A stretch of DNA of 64,000 nucleotides from positions 5,911,001 to 5,975,000 of the forward strand of contig NZ_CP029552.1 in the NCBI RefSeq assembly GCF_003173775.1, read 5' to 3'. The position numbers were made by a program, and so were the translations under genes. Below are positions 7,587 through 14,960 of this stretch, in pieces. The first letter of the stretch is position 1. Each line of letters begins with the position of its first letter. This stretch comes from Methylobacterium sp. 17Sr1-1 (GTDB taxonomy: Bacteria > Pseudomonadota > Alphaproteobacteria > Rhizobiales > Beijerinckiaceae). The notes beneath the pieces are model-generated. The model made no database searches and had not been told where the DNA came from. It saw only the letters and a program-made list of their open reading frames with translations.

Positions 7587-8543
7587 CTAGAAGCTCCGTG
7601 TCGGTCGGTCGAGGATGCGGCGGCCGAAGAGGCTGGCGGCGAGGTCCGTCATCAGCAGGGCGGTGCGGCCGCGCTCGTCGAGGAAGGGGTTGAGCTCCAC
7701 GAGGTCGAGGCTGCGCACCAACCCGGAATCGTGCAGCAGCTCCATGATCAGGTGGGCCTCCCGGAAGGTGGCCCCGCCCGGCACGGTGGTGCCGACCCCA
7801 GGCGCGATGCCGGGATCGAGGAAATCGACGTCGAGGCTGACGTGGAGCAGGCCCTCCGCCGCGCTCACCTCGCGCAGGAAGTCGCGCAAGGGGGCGACGA
7901 TCCCGGTCTCGTCGATGTCGCGCATGTCGTGGACCCGGGCACCGCTCTCGGCGAGCGCCCCGCGCTCCGCCGGATCGACGCTGCGCAGGCCGAACATGCA
8001 GATCCTGGCCGGATCGAGGGCGGCTTTCAGCGGCGGGAAGTAGCCGGAGAACCCCGGCCTGCCGGTGAGGTAGGCCAGCGGCACGCCGTGCAGGTTGCCG
8101 CTCGTCGTCGTGTCGAGGGTGTGGAGGTCGGCATGGGCATCGAGCCAGAGCAGGAACAGCGGCCGTCCCTCCGCGTCCGCCCGCCGCGCCATGCCCGCCA
8201 CGGTGCCGGCCGACAGGCTGTGGTCGCCGCCGAGGAAGATCGGCCGCGCCTCGGCGCTGTGCCGGAAGGCGGCCTCGGTCAGCGCCAGCGTCCAGCCCGC
8301 CGTCTCGGCGAGGTGGTGGATCGCCCGGTTCGGGTGGGCTGAGCTCGCGAAGGGGAGCGGCGCGACCGCGCCGGCATCCTCGACCGGCAGGCCGAGATCG
8401 CGGATCGCCTCGACGAGGCCCGCCGCCCGGTAGGCGCTCGGCCCCATGTCGCAGCCGAGCCGGTCGGTGCCAGACTGCACCGGCGCCCCGACCAGGACGC
8501 ACCTCTCAGGATGTGTGCCCGCCACTCGATGTCTTGCCGCCAC
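7587..8543 (-). CDS. rocF: arginase
   Basis: About 318 residues from the GTG at 8541-8543, chosen because GGGAG lies about 8 nt upstream; a nearer GTG at 8523-8525 would give 312 residues, and an open frame continues to 8648 but runs under the divergent regulator's promoter. Manganese-site motifs are present: GGDHSLSAG, LDAHADLHT and SLDVDFLDPG, with ELNP near the C-terminus. It hydrolyses arginine to ornithine and urea in the cytosol. It is first in the operon with ornithine cyclodeaminase and diverges from an Lrp/AsnC gene, as is usual for amino-acid-induced arginine catabolism. Confidence 0.94.
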   Translation of the reverse strand: MAARHRVAGTHPERCVLVGAPVQSGTDRLGCDMGPSAYRAAGLVEAIRDLGLPVEDAGAVAPLPFASSAHPNRAIHHLAETAGWTLALTEAAFRHSAEARPIFLGGDHSLSAGTVAGMARRADAEGRPLFLLWLDAHADLHTLDTTTSGNLHGVPLAYLTGRPGFSGYFPPLKAALDPARICMFGLRSVDPAERGALAESGARVHDMRDIDETGIVAPLRDFLREVSAAEGLLHVSLDVDFLDPGIAPGVGTTVPGGATFREAHLIMELLHDSGLVRSLDLVELNPFLDERGRTALLMTDLAASLFGRRILDRPTRSF

Positions 8544-8671
8544 CCGCCCGCTCCCGTCTCCCGAGCAGGCTCGACGGTAGCGTGCGGCCGCGTCACTCTG
8601 AACACGGGAAGGTGGTCGATTTTCGAGCCGGATCGCACAGTCTGGCAAGCATCACTGCGCAGAGTGTCGAC

Positions 8672-9109
8672 ATGGATGCCCTCGACCAGAACCTCGTCAC
8701 CCTGCTGCGGCACGATTGCCGGCGTCCGGTCTCGGAACTCGCGGTGCTGCTGAAGGTGTCGCGCGCCACCGTGCGGGCGCGGCTCGACCGGCTCGAGCGC
8801 GACGGCGAGATCGTCGGCTACACGGTGGTGCTGCGCACCGACGCGATGCCGGCGGCGGTGCGGGCGATCACCCTCGTCGCGGTCGAGGGGCGCAAGGCCG
8901 GCGACGTGATCGACGCGCTCAAGGGTTTCGCCGAGATCACCGCGGTCCACACGACGGTCGGTACCTGGGACATCGTCGTGGAGGTCGCCGCCGGCAGCCT
9001 GCCGGAGCTGGACGAGATGCTGCGGCGGGTGCGCCTGGTGCCGGGCGTGACCACCTCGGAGACGCACCTGTTGCTGTCGACGCCGCGGTCCGCGCGGGCG
9101 CGGTTGTAG
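8672..9109 (+). CDS. Lrp/AsnC-family transcriptional regulator
   Basis: 145 residues from the ATG at 8672. An open frame starts at 8513, but the extra residues are not family-like. An N-terminal helix-turn-helix (LDQNLVTLLRHDCRRPVSEL, then VSRATVRARLDRLERDGEIVGY) is followed by the RAM ligand-binding domain (about 70-140, VHTTVGTWDIVVEV). It is divergent from arginase with about 130 bp between, the classic position of a local activator responding to arginine or ornithine. The effector is inferred from position, not shown. Confidence 0.92.
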   Translation: MDALDQNLVTLLRHDCRRPVSELAVLLKVSRATVRARLDRLERDGEIVGYTVVLRTDAMPAAVRAITLVAVEGRKAGDVIDALKGFAEITAVHTTVGTWDIVVEVAAGSLPELDEMLRRVRLVPGVTTSETHLLLSTPRSARARL

Positions 9110-9155
9110 AAGCGTTTCGGGTGCCGGATCCCGGACATCCGAAACTCATCGAATT

Positions 9156-9188
9156 CCACTCTCCACCTCAGGATGAGGTGGAGAGTGG
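9156..9188. terminator. perfect 15-bp hairpin between convergent genes
   Basis: CCACTCTCCACCTCA (9156-9170) is perfectly complementary to TGAGGTGGAGAGTGG (9174-9188) with a 3-nt loop. It lies between the 3' ends of the Lrp gene and the convergent gene at 9233. It has no long T-run, so it may be a bidirectional barrier or a repeat instead of a classical intrinsic terminator. Confidence 0.6.
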
Positions 9189-9232
9189 GACGATATAGTT
9201 TGTGCGAGTCTCAGGCTCCCGGCTCACACCGT

Positions 9233-9589
9233 TCAGACCGGCCGCTGCAGCTTGCAGCTGTCGATGGCGCCGAGCGCCTTGGCGCGGGCCGAATCGTTGA
9301 AGTAGCCGGTGGTGCGGTAGGCCGCGATCTCGGAGGCGTCGAGGGAACGCAGGGTGGTGCGGGCGTAGCAGCCGCAGGGGCGCTCGAAGCTGGTCTCGGC
9401 GGCGTTCTGCATCCGGGCCTGGACGACGGCGCAGGCGCGGCGCACCCGGGTCTCGAGCTCCGAGGTCGGCGCGCTGCGCAGCGACGGATCGGGCTGGTAG
9501 GCCTCGAGCTGCGACGAGGAGGCGCCGGCGAGCGCCGAAGTGACGCCCAGCGCGAGGAAGCCGGCGGCGAGGAAGGTGCGGAGACGCAT
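9233..9589 (-). CDS. small secreted protein of unknown function
   Basis: 118 residues. An N-terminal signal peptide (MRLRTFLAAGFLALGVTSALA) ends before GASSSQ. The mature part has four Cys (ACAVV, CGCY, SCKL), suggesting disulfides in the periplasm, and no domain I recognise. It is monocistronic, converging on the Lrp gene across the hairpin at 9156. Confidence 0.7.
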   Translation of the reverse strand: MRLRTFLAAGFLALGVTSALAGASSSQLEAYQPDPSLRSAPTSELETRVRRACAVVQARMQNAAETSFERPCGCYARTTLRSLDASEIAAYRTTGYFNDSARAKALGAIDSCKLQRPV

Positions 9590-9694
9590 GGGAAGTGAGG
9601 TCCGTTGGGCTGCTTGTCGTCAAGCTCGACCGTTGGACGCCGAAACTCCCCGCCCGCACAAGGGCGGGCGGGCCACACCGGGGACGAAAGTCCG

Positions 9695-11800
9695 CTACTG
9701 CGGCAGGGCCGCGATGGCGACATGGTTGTCGTGGAACGCGGCGCCGCCGAACGGGGCCGGTGCGTCGGCCCCCGTCAGGGTGTTGATGCCGCGCCCGTCC
9801 GGATAGGCGTCGTTGGGCCAGATCGACTCGGCGATCAGCACGCCGCGGCGCAGGCCGGGAAACAGCGTCGCCCGCAGGGTGACCGCGCCGCGCTCGTTCG
9901 ACAGGCGCACCCACGCCCCCTCCCCGATCCCGAGCGGCCCGGCATCCTCCGGGTGGATCATCACCGTCGGGTGGCGCTCCTTGGCGAGGGAGGTCGGGGT
10001 CTCGGTGAAGCTCGAATTGAGGAAGTTGCGCGCCGGGCTGGTGGCGAGGCGGAACGGGTGATCGACCGTCGCCGCCATCAGCGGCGCTTCCCAATGGTCG
10101 GGGAGCGGCGGCATCATGGGCCCGCGCGGCCCGTCCTTGGCGACCGGTACGCTCGCCCAGTCCGGCTTGAAGCGGAAGCGCCGGTCCGGATAGGCGAAGC
10201 CGTCGAGGAAGTGGGCGCGTTCAAAGGCCGGCTGCACGTCGAGGAAGCCCTCCCCCTCCATCTCCGCCAGGCTGCCGCGGCGCGACGCCTTGAGGGTGGC
10301 GTCGATCAAGTCGCGCGGGCTCATGGCAAAGCCCGGATGCTCGGCGCCGAGACGCTGGCCCAAGGCCACGATCACCTCGTGGTTCGAGCGGCAGAGCTGG
10401 GGCGGCGCGATGCGCTTCAACCCCAGCTGGATGTGCTGCTGGCCGCCGCCGGTATAGAGGTCGTCGTGCTCCAGGAACATCGTGGCGGGCAGGACGAGAT
10501 CGGCCATGCGGGCGGTCTCGGTCATGAACTGCTCGTGGACGCAGACGAACAGGTCCTCGCGGGCGAAGCCCTGCTTCACCAGCTCCTGCTCCGGCGCGAC
10601 CGAGACCGGGTTGGTGTTCTGGATCAGCATCGCGGTCACCGGCGGGCCCTGGCGCAGGGCCTCCGGGTCGCCGGTGAGCACCCGGCCGATCTGCGACTGA
10701 TCGAGCATGCGGGTGCCGGGGCGGACGACGTCGAGCCCCTCGATCAGGCGCTTGTTGAGGCCGAACACGCCGCTGTTCGAGTGGAAGGCGCCGCCGCCGC
10801 GGTGCTGCCAGGCGCCCGTCACCGCCGGGATGCAGAGCGCCGCATGCATGTTGGCCGCGCCGTTGCGGCTGCGGGCGAAGCCGTAGCCGAGGCGGAAGAA
10901 GGTGTTCTTCGTCACACCCACCAGGTGGGCGAAACGCTCGATCTCCTCGACGCTGAGCCCGGTGATCGCGGCGGCCCATGCGGGATCGCGGCTCCGGAGA
11001 TGCGCCTCCAGCTCCTCCGGGCAGTCGGTGAAGCGGGCCATGTAGTCGCGGTCGGCCAAGCCGTCCCGGAACAGCACGTGCATCACCGCGCAGGCGAGCG
11101 CCCCGTCGGTGCCCGGCCGCAGCAGCAGGGCGAGGTCCGCCTGTTTCATCGTCGGGTTGTCGTAGATGTCGACGACCACCACTTTGGCGCCCCGGTTCTT
11201 GCGGGCGGCCTGGACGTGGGTCATCAGGTTGACCTGGGTGTGCACCGGGTTGGTGCCCCAGATCACCACGCAGTCGCTCTCGGCGATCTCGCGCGGATCG
11301 ACCCCGCCGAGGCGGCCGGTGCCGGCGATGTAGCCCGACCAGGCGAGCGTGGTGCAGATGGTCGAGTACTGGCCCGAATAGCCCTTGGCGTGGCGCAGGC
11401 GGTTGATGCCGTCGCGCATCACCAGCCCCATCGTGCCGGCATAGTAGTAGGGCCAGACCGCTTCCGGCCCGTGCGCGGCCTCGGCCTCGCGGAACGCCTC
11501 CGCCACGCGGTCGAGCGCCTCGTCCCAGCCGACCGGCGCGAACTGCCCGGAGCCCTTCGGGCCGGTGCGGATGAGGGGCTGGGTCAGCCGGTCGGGATGG
11601 TGGATGCGCTCGGCGTAGCGCGCGACCTTGGCGCAGACGACGCCCGCCGTGTAGCTGTGGCGCGGGTTGCCGCGCACCCGGCCGATCGTGGCGCCGTCGA
11701 TCACCTCGACCTCGAGGGCGCAGACCGACGGGCAGTCGTGCGGGCAGGTGGAGGTCGTCCGCTCGATCCGTGGCTGCGCCGTCACCGCTCGCTCCTGCAT
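9695..11800 (-). CDS. molybdopterin-dependent oxidoreductase (formate dehydrogenase/thiosulfate reductase-like alpha subunit)
   Basis: 701 residues, DMSO-reductase superfamily. The N-terminal iron-sulfur motif has Cys19, Cys23, Cys27 and Cys56. IWGTNPVHTQVN, PGTDGALACA and the C-terminal molybdopterin dinucleotide-binding domain (SPARNFLNSSFTETP) are typical. There is no Tat signal, so it is cytoplasmic, and no electron-transfer or membrane subunit is adjacent. This short, orphan, Tat-less subgroup is often annotated as a formate dehydrogenase or biotin-sulfoxide-reductase-like enzyme, but the substrate cannot be told from sequence. Its ATG lies immediately below the ndk terminator, so it has its own promoter or depends on readthrough. 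Confidence 0.85.
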   Translation of the reverse strand: MQERAVTAQPRIERTTSTCPHDCPSVCALEVEVIDGATIGRVRGNPRHSYTAGVVCAKVARYAERIHHPDRLTQPLIRTGPKGSGQFAPVGWDEALDRVAEAFREAEAAHGPEAVWPYYYAGTMGLVMRDGINRLRHAKGYSGQYSTICTTLAWSGYIAGTGRLGGVDPREIAESDCVVIWGTNPVHTQVNLMTHVQAARKNRGAKVVVVDIYDNPTMKQADLALLLRPGTDGALACAVMHVLFRDGLADRDYMARFTDCPEELEAHLRSRDPAWAAAITGLSVEEIERFAHLVGVTKNTFFRLGYGFARSRNGAANMHAALCIPAVTGAWQHRGGGAFHSNSGVFGLNKRLIEGLDVVRPGTRMLDQSQIGRVLTGDPEALRQGPPVTAMLIQNTNPVSVAPEQELVKQGFAREDLFVCVHEQFMTETARMADLVLPATMFLEHDDLYTGGGQQHIQLGLKRIAPPQLCRSNHEVIVALGQRLGAEHPGFAMSPRDLIDATLKASRRGSLAEMEGEGFLDVQPAFERAHFLDGFAYPDRRFRFKPDWASVPVAKDGPRGPMMPPLPDHWEAPLMAATVDHPFRLATSPARNFLNSSFTETPTSLAKERHPTVMIHPEDAGPLGIGEGAWVRLSNERGAVTLRATLFPGLRRGVLIAESIWPNDAYPDGRGINTLTGADAPAPFGGAAFHDNHVAIAALPQ

Positions 11801-11801
11801 G

Positions 11802-11830
11802 AAAAAACCCCCGCCGCGGGGCGGCGAGGG
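11802..11830 (-). terminator. rho-independent terminator of ndk
   Basis: Read on the minus strand: CCTCGCCG-CCCCG-CGGCGGGG followed by TTTTTT. The GC stem plus T-run is a classical intrinsic terminator, about 40 nt after the ndk stop. Its T-run borders the start codon of the downstream oxidoreductase. Confidence 0.88.
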
Positions 11831-11867
11831 CTGTCAGCCTATCGGCGTTTCCCGGTCGGGGGAACCG

Positions 11868-12290
11868 TCAGCCGACGATGTCCTTGTCGTCGAAGAACTG
11901 CTTGATCTCGATGCCGGCGTTCTCGAGGCTGTCGGAGCCGTGCACGGTGTTCTCGCCGACCGACTTCGCGAACTTCTGGCGGATGGTGCCCTCGGCGGCC
12001 TGGGCCGGGTTGGTGGCGCCCATCACCTCACGGTACTTGGCGACGGCGTTCTCGCCCTCGAGCACCTGGACCACGACCGGGCCCGAGGTCATGAACTCGA
12101 CGAGTTCGCCGTAGAACGGACGCTCGGCGTGGACCTCGTAGAACTTCTTGGCCTGGGCGTCGGACATGCGGATGCGGCGCTGGGCGACGATGCGCAGGCC
12201 CGCCTCCTCGATCACGGCGTTGACCGCGCCGGTGAGGTTCCGGGCGGTGGCGTCGGGCTTCAGGATGGAGAAGGTGCGCTCGGTGGCCAT
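11868..12290 (-). CDS. ndk: nucleoside diphosphate kinase
   Basis: 140 residues, the usual bacterial length. It starts [14 protein letters not shown] and carries the active-site histidine in NTVHGSDS and the nucleotide-site region [15 protein letters not shown]. It transfers the gamma phosphate between nucleoside tri- and diphosphates through a phosphohistidine, in the cytosol. Single gene with its own terminator at 11802-11830. Confidence 0.98.
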   Translation of the reverse strand: MATERTFSILKPDATARNLTGAVNAVIEEAGLRIVAQRRIRMSDAQAKKFYEVHAERPFYGELVEFMTSGPVVVQVLEGENAVAKYREVMGATNPAQAAEGTIRQKFAKSVGENTVHGSDSLENAGIEIKQFFDDKDIVG

Positions 12291-12684
12291 GGGACGTCCG
12301 TTCGAAGAATAGCGGTGGCGTGGGCGGTGGGATGCCGCGCGGCACCGGACCCTTCAGGATCAAACCTGGGAGGTCCGGCTCTCAAGCCGGGCGCGAGCGC
12401 CCGCGCGCCGGGTCCGTGAGCGGACGTCCGGCGCCGGGCTTATAGCCGTGGGCCCCGCCTCCCTCAAGCGCCGAAGGCGGCGCGGGAGAATTGCCCGATA
12501 CGGCGCCGGCGGGCCGCCTGATGCGGCAGCGCCGCAACACGGCCGAAAAATCGCCCCAAAGATCGGGCTTGGTGACTCGGACGTGACCATTCGGCCACGC
12601 TGCCCGGTTCGTCCGCGGCGGCGTCCCTCAAGCCTTCCGCCGCCGGCGCCCTGCGCGGGCCGCGGACAGCCAGGAGCTTCCTGC
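12291..12684. other. divergent intergenic region between ndk and the DUF2147 gene
   Basis: About 390 bp of very GC-rich sequence with several imperfect GC hairpins (for example around 12370-12440). It holds two divergent promoters that I could not place. No gene is recognised. Confidence 0.5.
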
Positions 12685-13191
12685 ATGCGCTCGATCCTGA
12701 TCCCGACCCTCGCCGCCTCCCTGCTCTCGGCCGGTGCCGCCGCCGCGGCCCCTGCGGGCGATCCGTCGGGGACCTGGCTCACCGAGGACGGCCGGGCCAA
12801 GATCAAGATCGAGAAGTGCGGTCCGGGCGCCGCCCATGCCTGCGGCAAGGTGGTGTGGCTGAAGACGCCCCTCAACGACCAGGGTCAGCCGCGCACCGAC
12901 ATCAAGAATCCCGACCCGAAGAAGCGCACCCGCCCGGTGATCGGCCTCACCCTGATGGACAGCCTGAAGCCCGAGGACGGCGCCTACAAGGGCCAGATCT
13001 ACAATGCCGAGGAAGGCAAGCTCTACGACGTCTCGATCAACCGCGCGAGCGCGAGCGAGCTCGCGATCTCGGGCTGCATGCTGAAGATCCTGTGCGGCTC
13101 GCAGACCTGGACCAAGGCGCCCGACGAGTTCGCGCAGGCCGTTCCGGCCGCCGCCCACGCCGCGCCGAAGGCGAAGCCCGCGGCGAATTGA
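12685..13191 (+). CDS. DUF2147 family secreted protein
   Basis: 168 residues from the ATG at 12685 (AGGAG 10 nt upstream); the open frame starts at 12448 but the earlier part is not protein-like. The signal peptide MRSILIPTLAASLLSAGAAAAAPA is followed by the family pattern DPSGTWLTEDGRAKIKIEKCG, CGKVVWLK, TRPVIGLTLMDSLKP, GQIYNAEEGKLYDVSI, CMLKILCGSQTW and a basic Ala/Pro tail. These are lipocalin-like periplasmic proteins of unknown role. The stop codon TGA overlaps the left end of the 13192-13347 element. Confidence 0.9.
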   Translation: MRSILIPTLAASLLSAGAAAAAPAGDPSGTWLTEDGRAKIKIEKCGPGAAHACGKVVWLKTPLNDQGQPRTDIKNPDPKKRTRPVIGLTLMDSLKPEDGAYKGQIYNAEEGKLYDVSINRASASELAISGCMLKILCGSQTWTKAPDEFAQAVPAAAHAAPKAKPAAN

Positions 13192-13347
13192 TACCAACGG
13201 TCGTTGAAAACGACCTCTGGTTCCGTTCTCGAGTTGTCGTCAAGCCTCTGGCTTGGCATCGAACATTCGAGGATGGATCAGAGGCCTCGTCGATCTCGGG
13301 CCCGCCCGAGATCGACGTCGATGCATCAGCATCTTAGGCCGTTGGTA
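13192..13347. repeat. MITE-like element with 9-bp terminal inverted repeats
   Basis: TACCAACGG (13192-13200) is mirrored by CCGTTGGTA (13339-13347). Inside are GTCGTT-GAAA-ACGAC near the left end and a 13-bp-arm palindrome CGTCGATCTCGGG/CCCGAGATCGACG near 13288-13317. The unit is 156 bp, non-coding and placed exactly between the convergent DUF2147 and GST genes. It looks like a miniature inverted-repeat element or fold-back repeat; no target duplication is obvious. Confidence 0.6.
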
Positions 13348-13354
13348 CAAGGCC

Positions 13355-14026
13355 TCACCCGCGCGGACCCGGCCCCTCCTCCGGGTCCGGCTTGAGCCGG
13401 AAGCCGCGCAGGACCCCCGGCCGGGCCTTCATCCGGTCGATCCAGGCGGCGACGTTCGGGAACGCGGCGATGTCCTGGCCCTGGCGCTCCCAGAGCTTGG
13501 CCCAGGGCAGGATCGCGATGTCGGCGATGGTGTAGTCCTCGCCCGCGACGTGGGGGTGGCGGCCGAGCTGCGCGTCGAGGGTGGCGTAGAGCTTCGTCGT
13601 CGCGGCGGTGAAGCGCTCGATCGCGTAGGGGATCTTCTCCGAGGCGTAGATGCGGAAATGGTGGGTCTGGCCGAGGGCCGGCCCGAAATTCGCCGCCTGC
13701 CAGAACAGCCAGATGTCGACCGCGATGCGCGCCCGCTCCTCGGCGGGGTAGAACAAGCCGGTCTTGCGGCCGAGATATTGCAGGATCGCGTTCGACTCGA
13801 ACACCGTGATCGGGGTGCCGCCGGGCCCGTCCGGATCGACGATGACCGGGATCTTGCCGTGCGGCGACACCGCCAGGAAGTCCGGCGCTCCTTGCGCGCC
13901 CTTGCCGATGTTGATCGGCACCATGCGGTACGGCAGGCCGCATTCCTCGAGCATGATCGAGGCCTTCCAGCCGTTCGGCGTCGTCCAGTAGTAGAGGTCG
14001 ATCGGCGTCGTCGTCACGGCCGACAT
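13355..14026 (-). CDS. glutathione S-transferase, YfcG/YghU-like (Nu class)
   Basis: 223 residues from the ATG at 14026 (AAGGA upstream). The N-terminal thioredoxin-fold domain carries YYWTTPNGWKASIMLEE and the glutathione-site HGKIPVIVDPDG and FESNAILQYLG; the C-terminal helical domain includes the DYTIADIAILPW signature. The TPNG motif, which lacks the usual catalytic Tyr/Ser/Cys, marks the Nu-type enzymes that act as glutathione-dependent disulfide reductases. Single gene, with upstream open frames rejected as GC artefacts. Confidence 0.93.
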   Translation of the reverse strand: MSAVTTTPIDLYYWTTPNGWKASIMLEECGLPYRMVPINIGKGAQGAPDFLAVSPHGKIPVIVDPDGPGGTPITVFESNAILQYLGRKTGLFYPAEERARIAVDIWLFWQAANFGPALGQTHHFRIYASEKIPYAIERFTAATTKLYATLDAQLGRHPHVAGEDYTIADIAILPWAKLWERQGQDIAAFPNVAAWIDRMKARPGVLRGFRLKPDPEEGPGPRG

Positions 14027-14345
14027 GCGGCTGGTCCTTCTGGCACGGCGGGGACGGGGCGCGTCCGTCGCGCATCGGGCGTTCCGGAGAGGTAAACAGA
14101 CCCGGGCCCGCCCTGTACAGGGTGAAGGTTGTCTCAATCGGCGATCTCGCGCCGGTCGTGCACCGGTGTCGCGGCCTGGACCGGCGAGATCCCACCTGTC
14201 GTCTCCGCCTGAGCTCCTCGCCGGAGTCTCTCGCTCGAGTCTCCTGCCCGGGCCCCTCGCCCAATCGTCTTGCCCTTGCGTCAGGCTGTGGCACTGTCGG
14301 TCCCGCGCCGGCCGATTCGACGGCGCGCCTGCCGCGAGCCTTCCG

Positions 14346-14612
14346 ATGAGCCTGCCCTCCCCTCTCCTTCGCGCCTGCCTGGCGGCGTTCCTCGTCGCCG
14401 CACCCGCCGCGGCCCTCGGCCAGACCGTCCCAGGTCCGGAAGCCGCGCCGCGCCGGGAGCCGAGCCCGCGCAGCCTCGCCGCCCGCGAGCGCCAGCGCCG
14501 GTGCGGCGCCGAGTGGCGCGCCTTGACGCCGCCCGACAAGGCGGCACAGGGGCCGCGCTGGCCGCAATATTACAGCCGCTGCGTCCGCCGCCTGAAGGAG
14601 CAGCGGGCCTGA
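14346..14612 (+). CDS. small secreted basic protein, lineage-specific
   Basis: 88 residues from the ATG at 14346. A signal peptide (MSLPSPLLRACLAAFLVAAPAAALG) is followed by an Arg/Pro-rich linker and a conserved-looking end, RCGAEWRALTPPDKAAQG then WPQYYSRC. The mature protein has two Cys. The layout resembles small PsiF-like periplasmic proteins, but I cannot assign it to that family. A frame open from 14025 is antisense to the GST start and was not used. Confidence 0.6.
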   Translation: MSLPSPLLRACLAAFLVAAPAAALGQTVPGPEAAPRREPSPRSLAARERQRRCGAEWRALTPPDKAAQGPRWPQYYSRCVRRLKEQRA

Positions 14613-14783
14613 AACGCCGGCCGAGAGGATCCGGCGATCGCCGGTGTGGGAACGGCTGCGGCCTCCCTCGACCGGCCGGATCGCACGGCGCCGGCCCGCT
14701 CCCGTCGGCGAAGCTCGAAGCCTGACATTGTTAGTGCTTAGCGGATGGGAATTTTTTATTGTGACGATGGATATAAACTGAGC
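14613..14783. other. intergenic, start of an AT-richer stretch with a possible promoter
   Basis: From about 14720 the sequence turns AT-rich. A TATAAA at 14772-14777 could be a -10 element for the RNA candidate at 14784-14884; no good -35 is present. The motif TTGTTAG at 14728-14734 is the reverse complement of the CTAACAA motif repeated upstream of the porin. Confidence 0.4.
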
Positions 14784-14884
14784 TCTGACAGTTGAAGTGA
14801 CCTTCGGATGCTGATAGAAAAGGGCATCCTGAGTTTCGAGACCCAGGGCACCTGCAAGGCGCACTCCCCGAGTGCGCCTTTTTT
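14784..14884 (+). ncRNA. candidate small RNA ending in a strong intrinsic terminator
   Basis: No open frame explains the strong plus-strand terminator at 14856-14884, which is 240 nt past the nearest plus-strand stop. Upstream of it lie a -10-like TATAAA and a hairpin GGATGC...GCATCC (about 14813-14837). The implied transcript is about 100 nt. The 5' end is a guess from the -10 position. Confidence 0.42.
14856..14884 (+). terminator. rho-independent terminator
   Basis: AAGGCGCACTC (14856-14866), loop CCC, GAGTGCGCCTT (14870-14880), followed by TTTT. An 11-bp stem with a T-run on the plus strand. Confidence 0.88.
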
Positions 14885-14907
14885 CTTGTCTCGATACCTG
14901 GGCAACG

Positions 14908-14938
14908 AAAAAGGGGTCCCGGCTCGCGCCGGGACCCC
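14908..14938 (-). terminator. rho-independent terminator of the porin gene
   Basis: Read on the minus strand: GGGGTCCCGGC, loop GCGA, GCCGGGACCCC, then TTTTT. It lies 22 nt after the porin stop codon. Confidence 0.92.
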
Positions 14939-14960
14939 CGATATCTGGACTTCCGAGATC

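Noticed and set aside
12360..12440. Possible tRNA in the GC-rich hairpins upstream of the DUF2147 gene
   Set aside because: No T-loop GTTCGA-type sequence, anticodon arm or acceptor pairing could be assembled. No tRNA was found elsewhere in the window by the same inspection.
13355..14864. Much longer glutathione-transferase frame extending to 14539 or 14864
   Set aside because: The GST fold begins at the ATG at 14026 with a good ribosome site. The upstream part is antisense to the small secreted protein and not protein-like.
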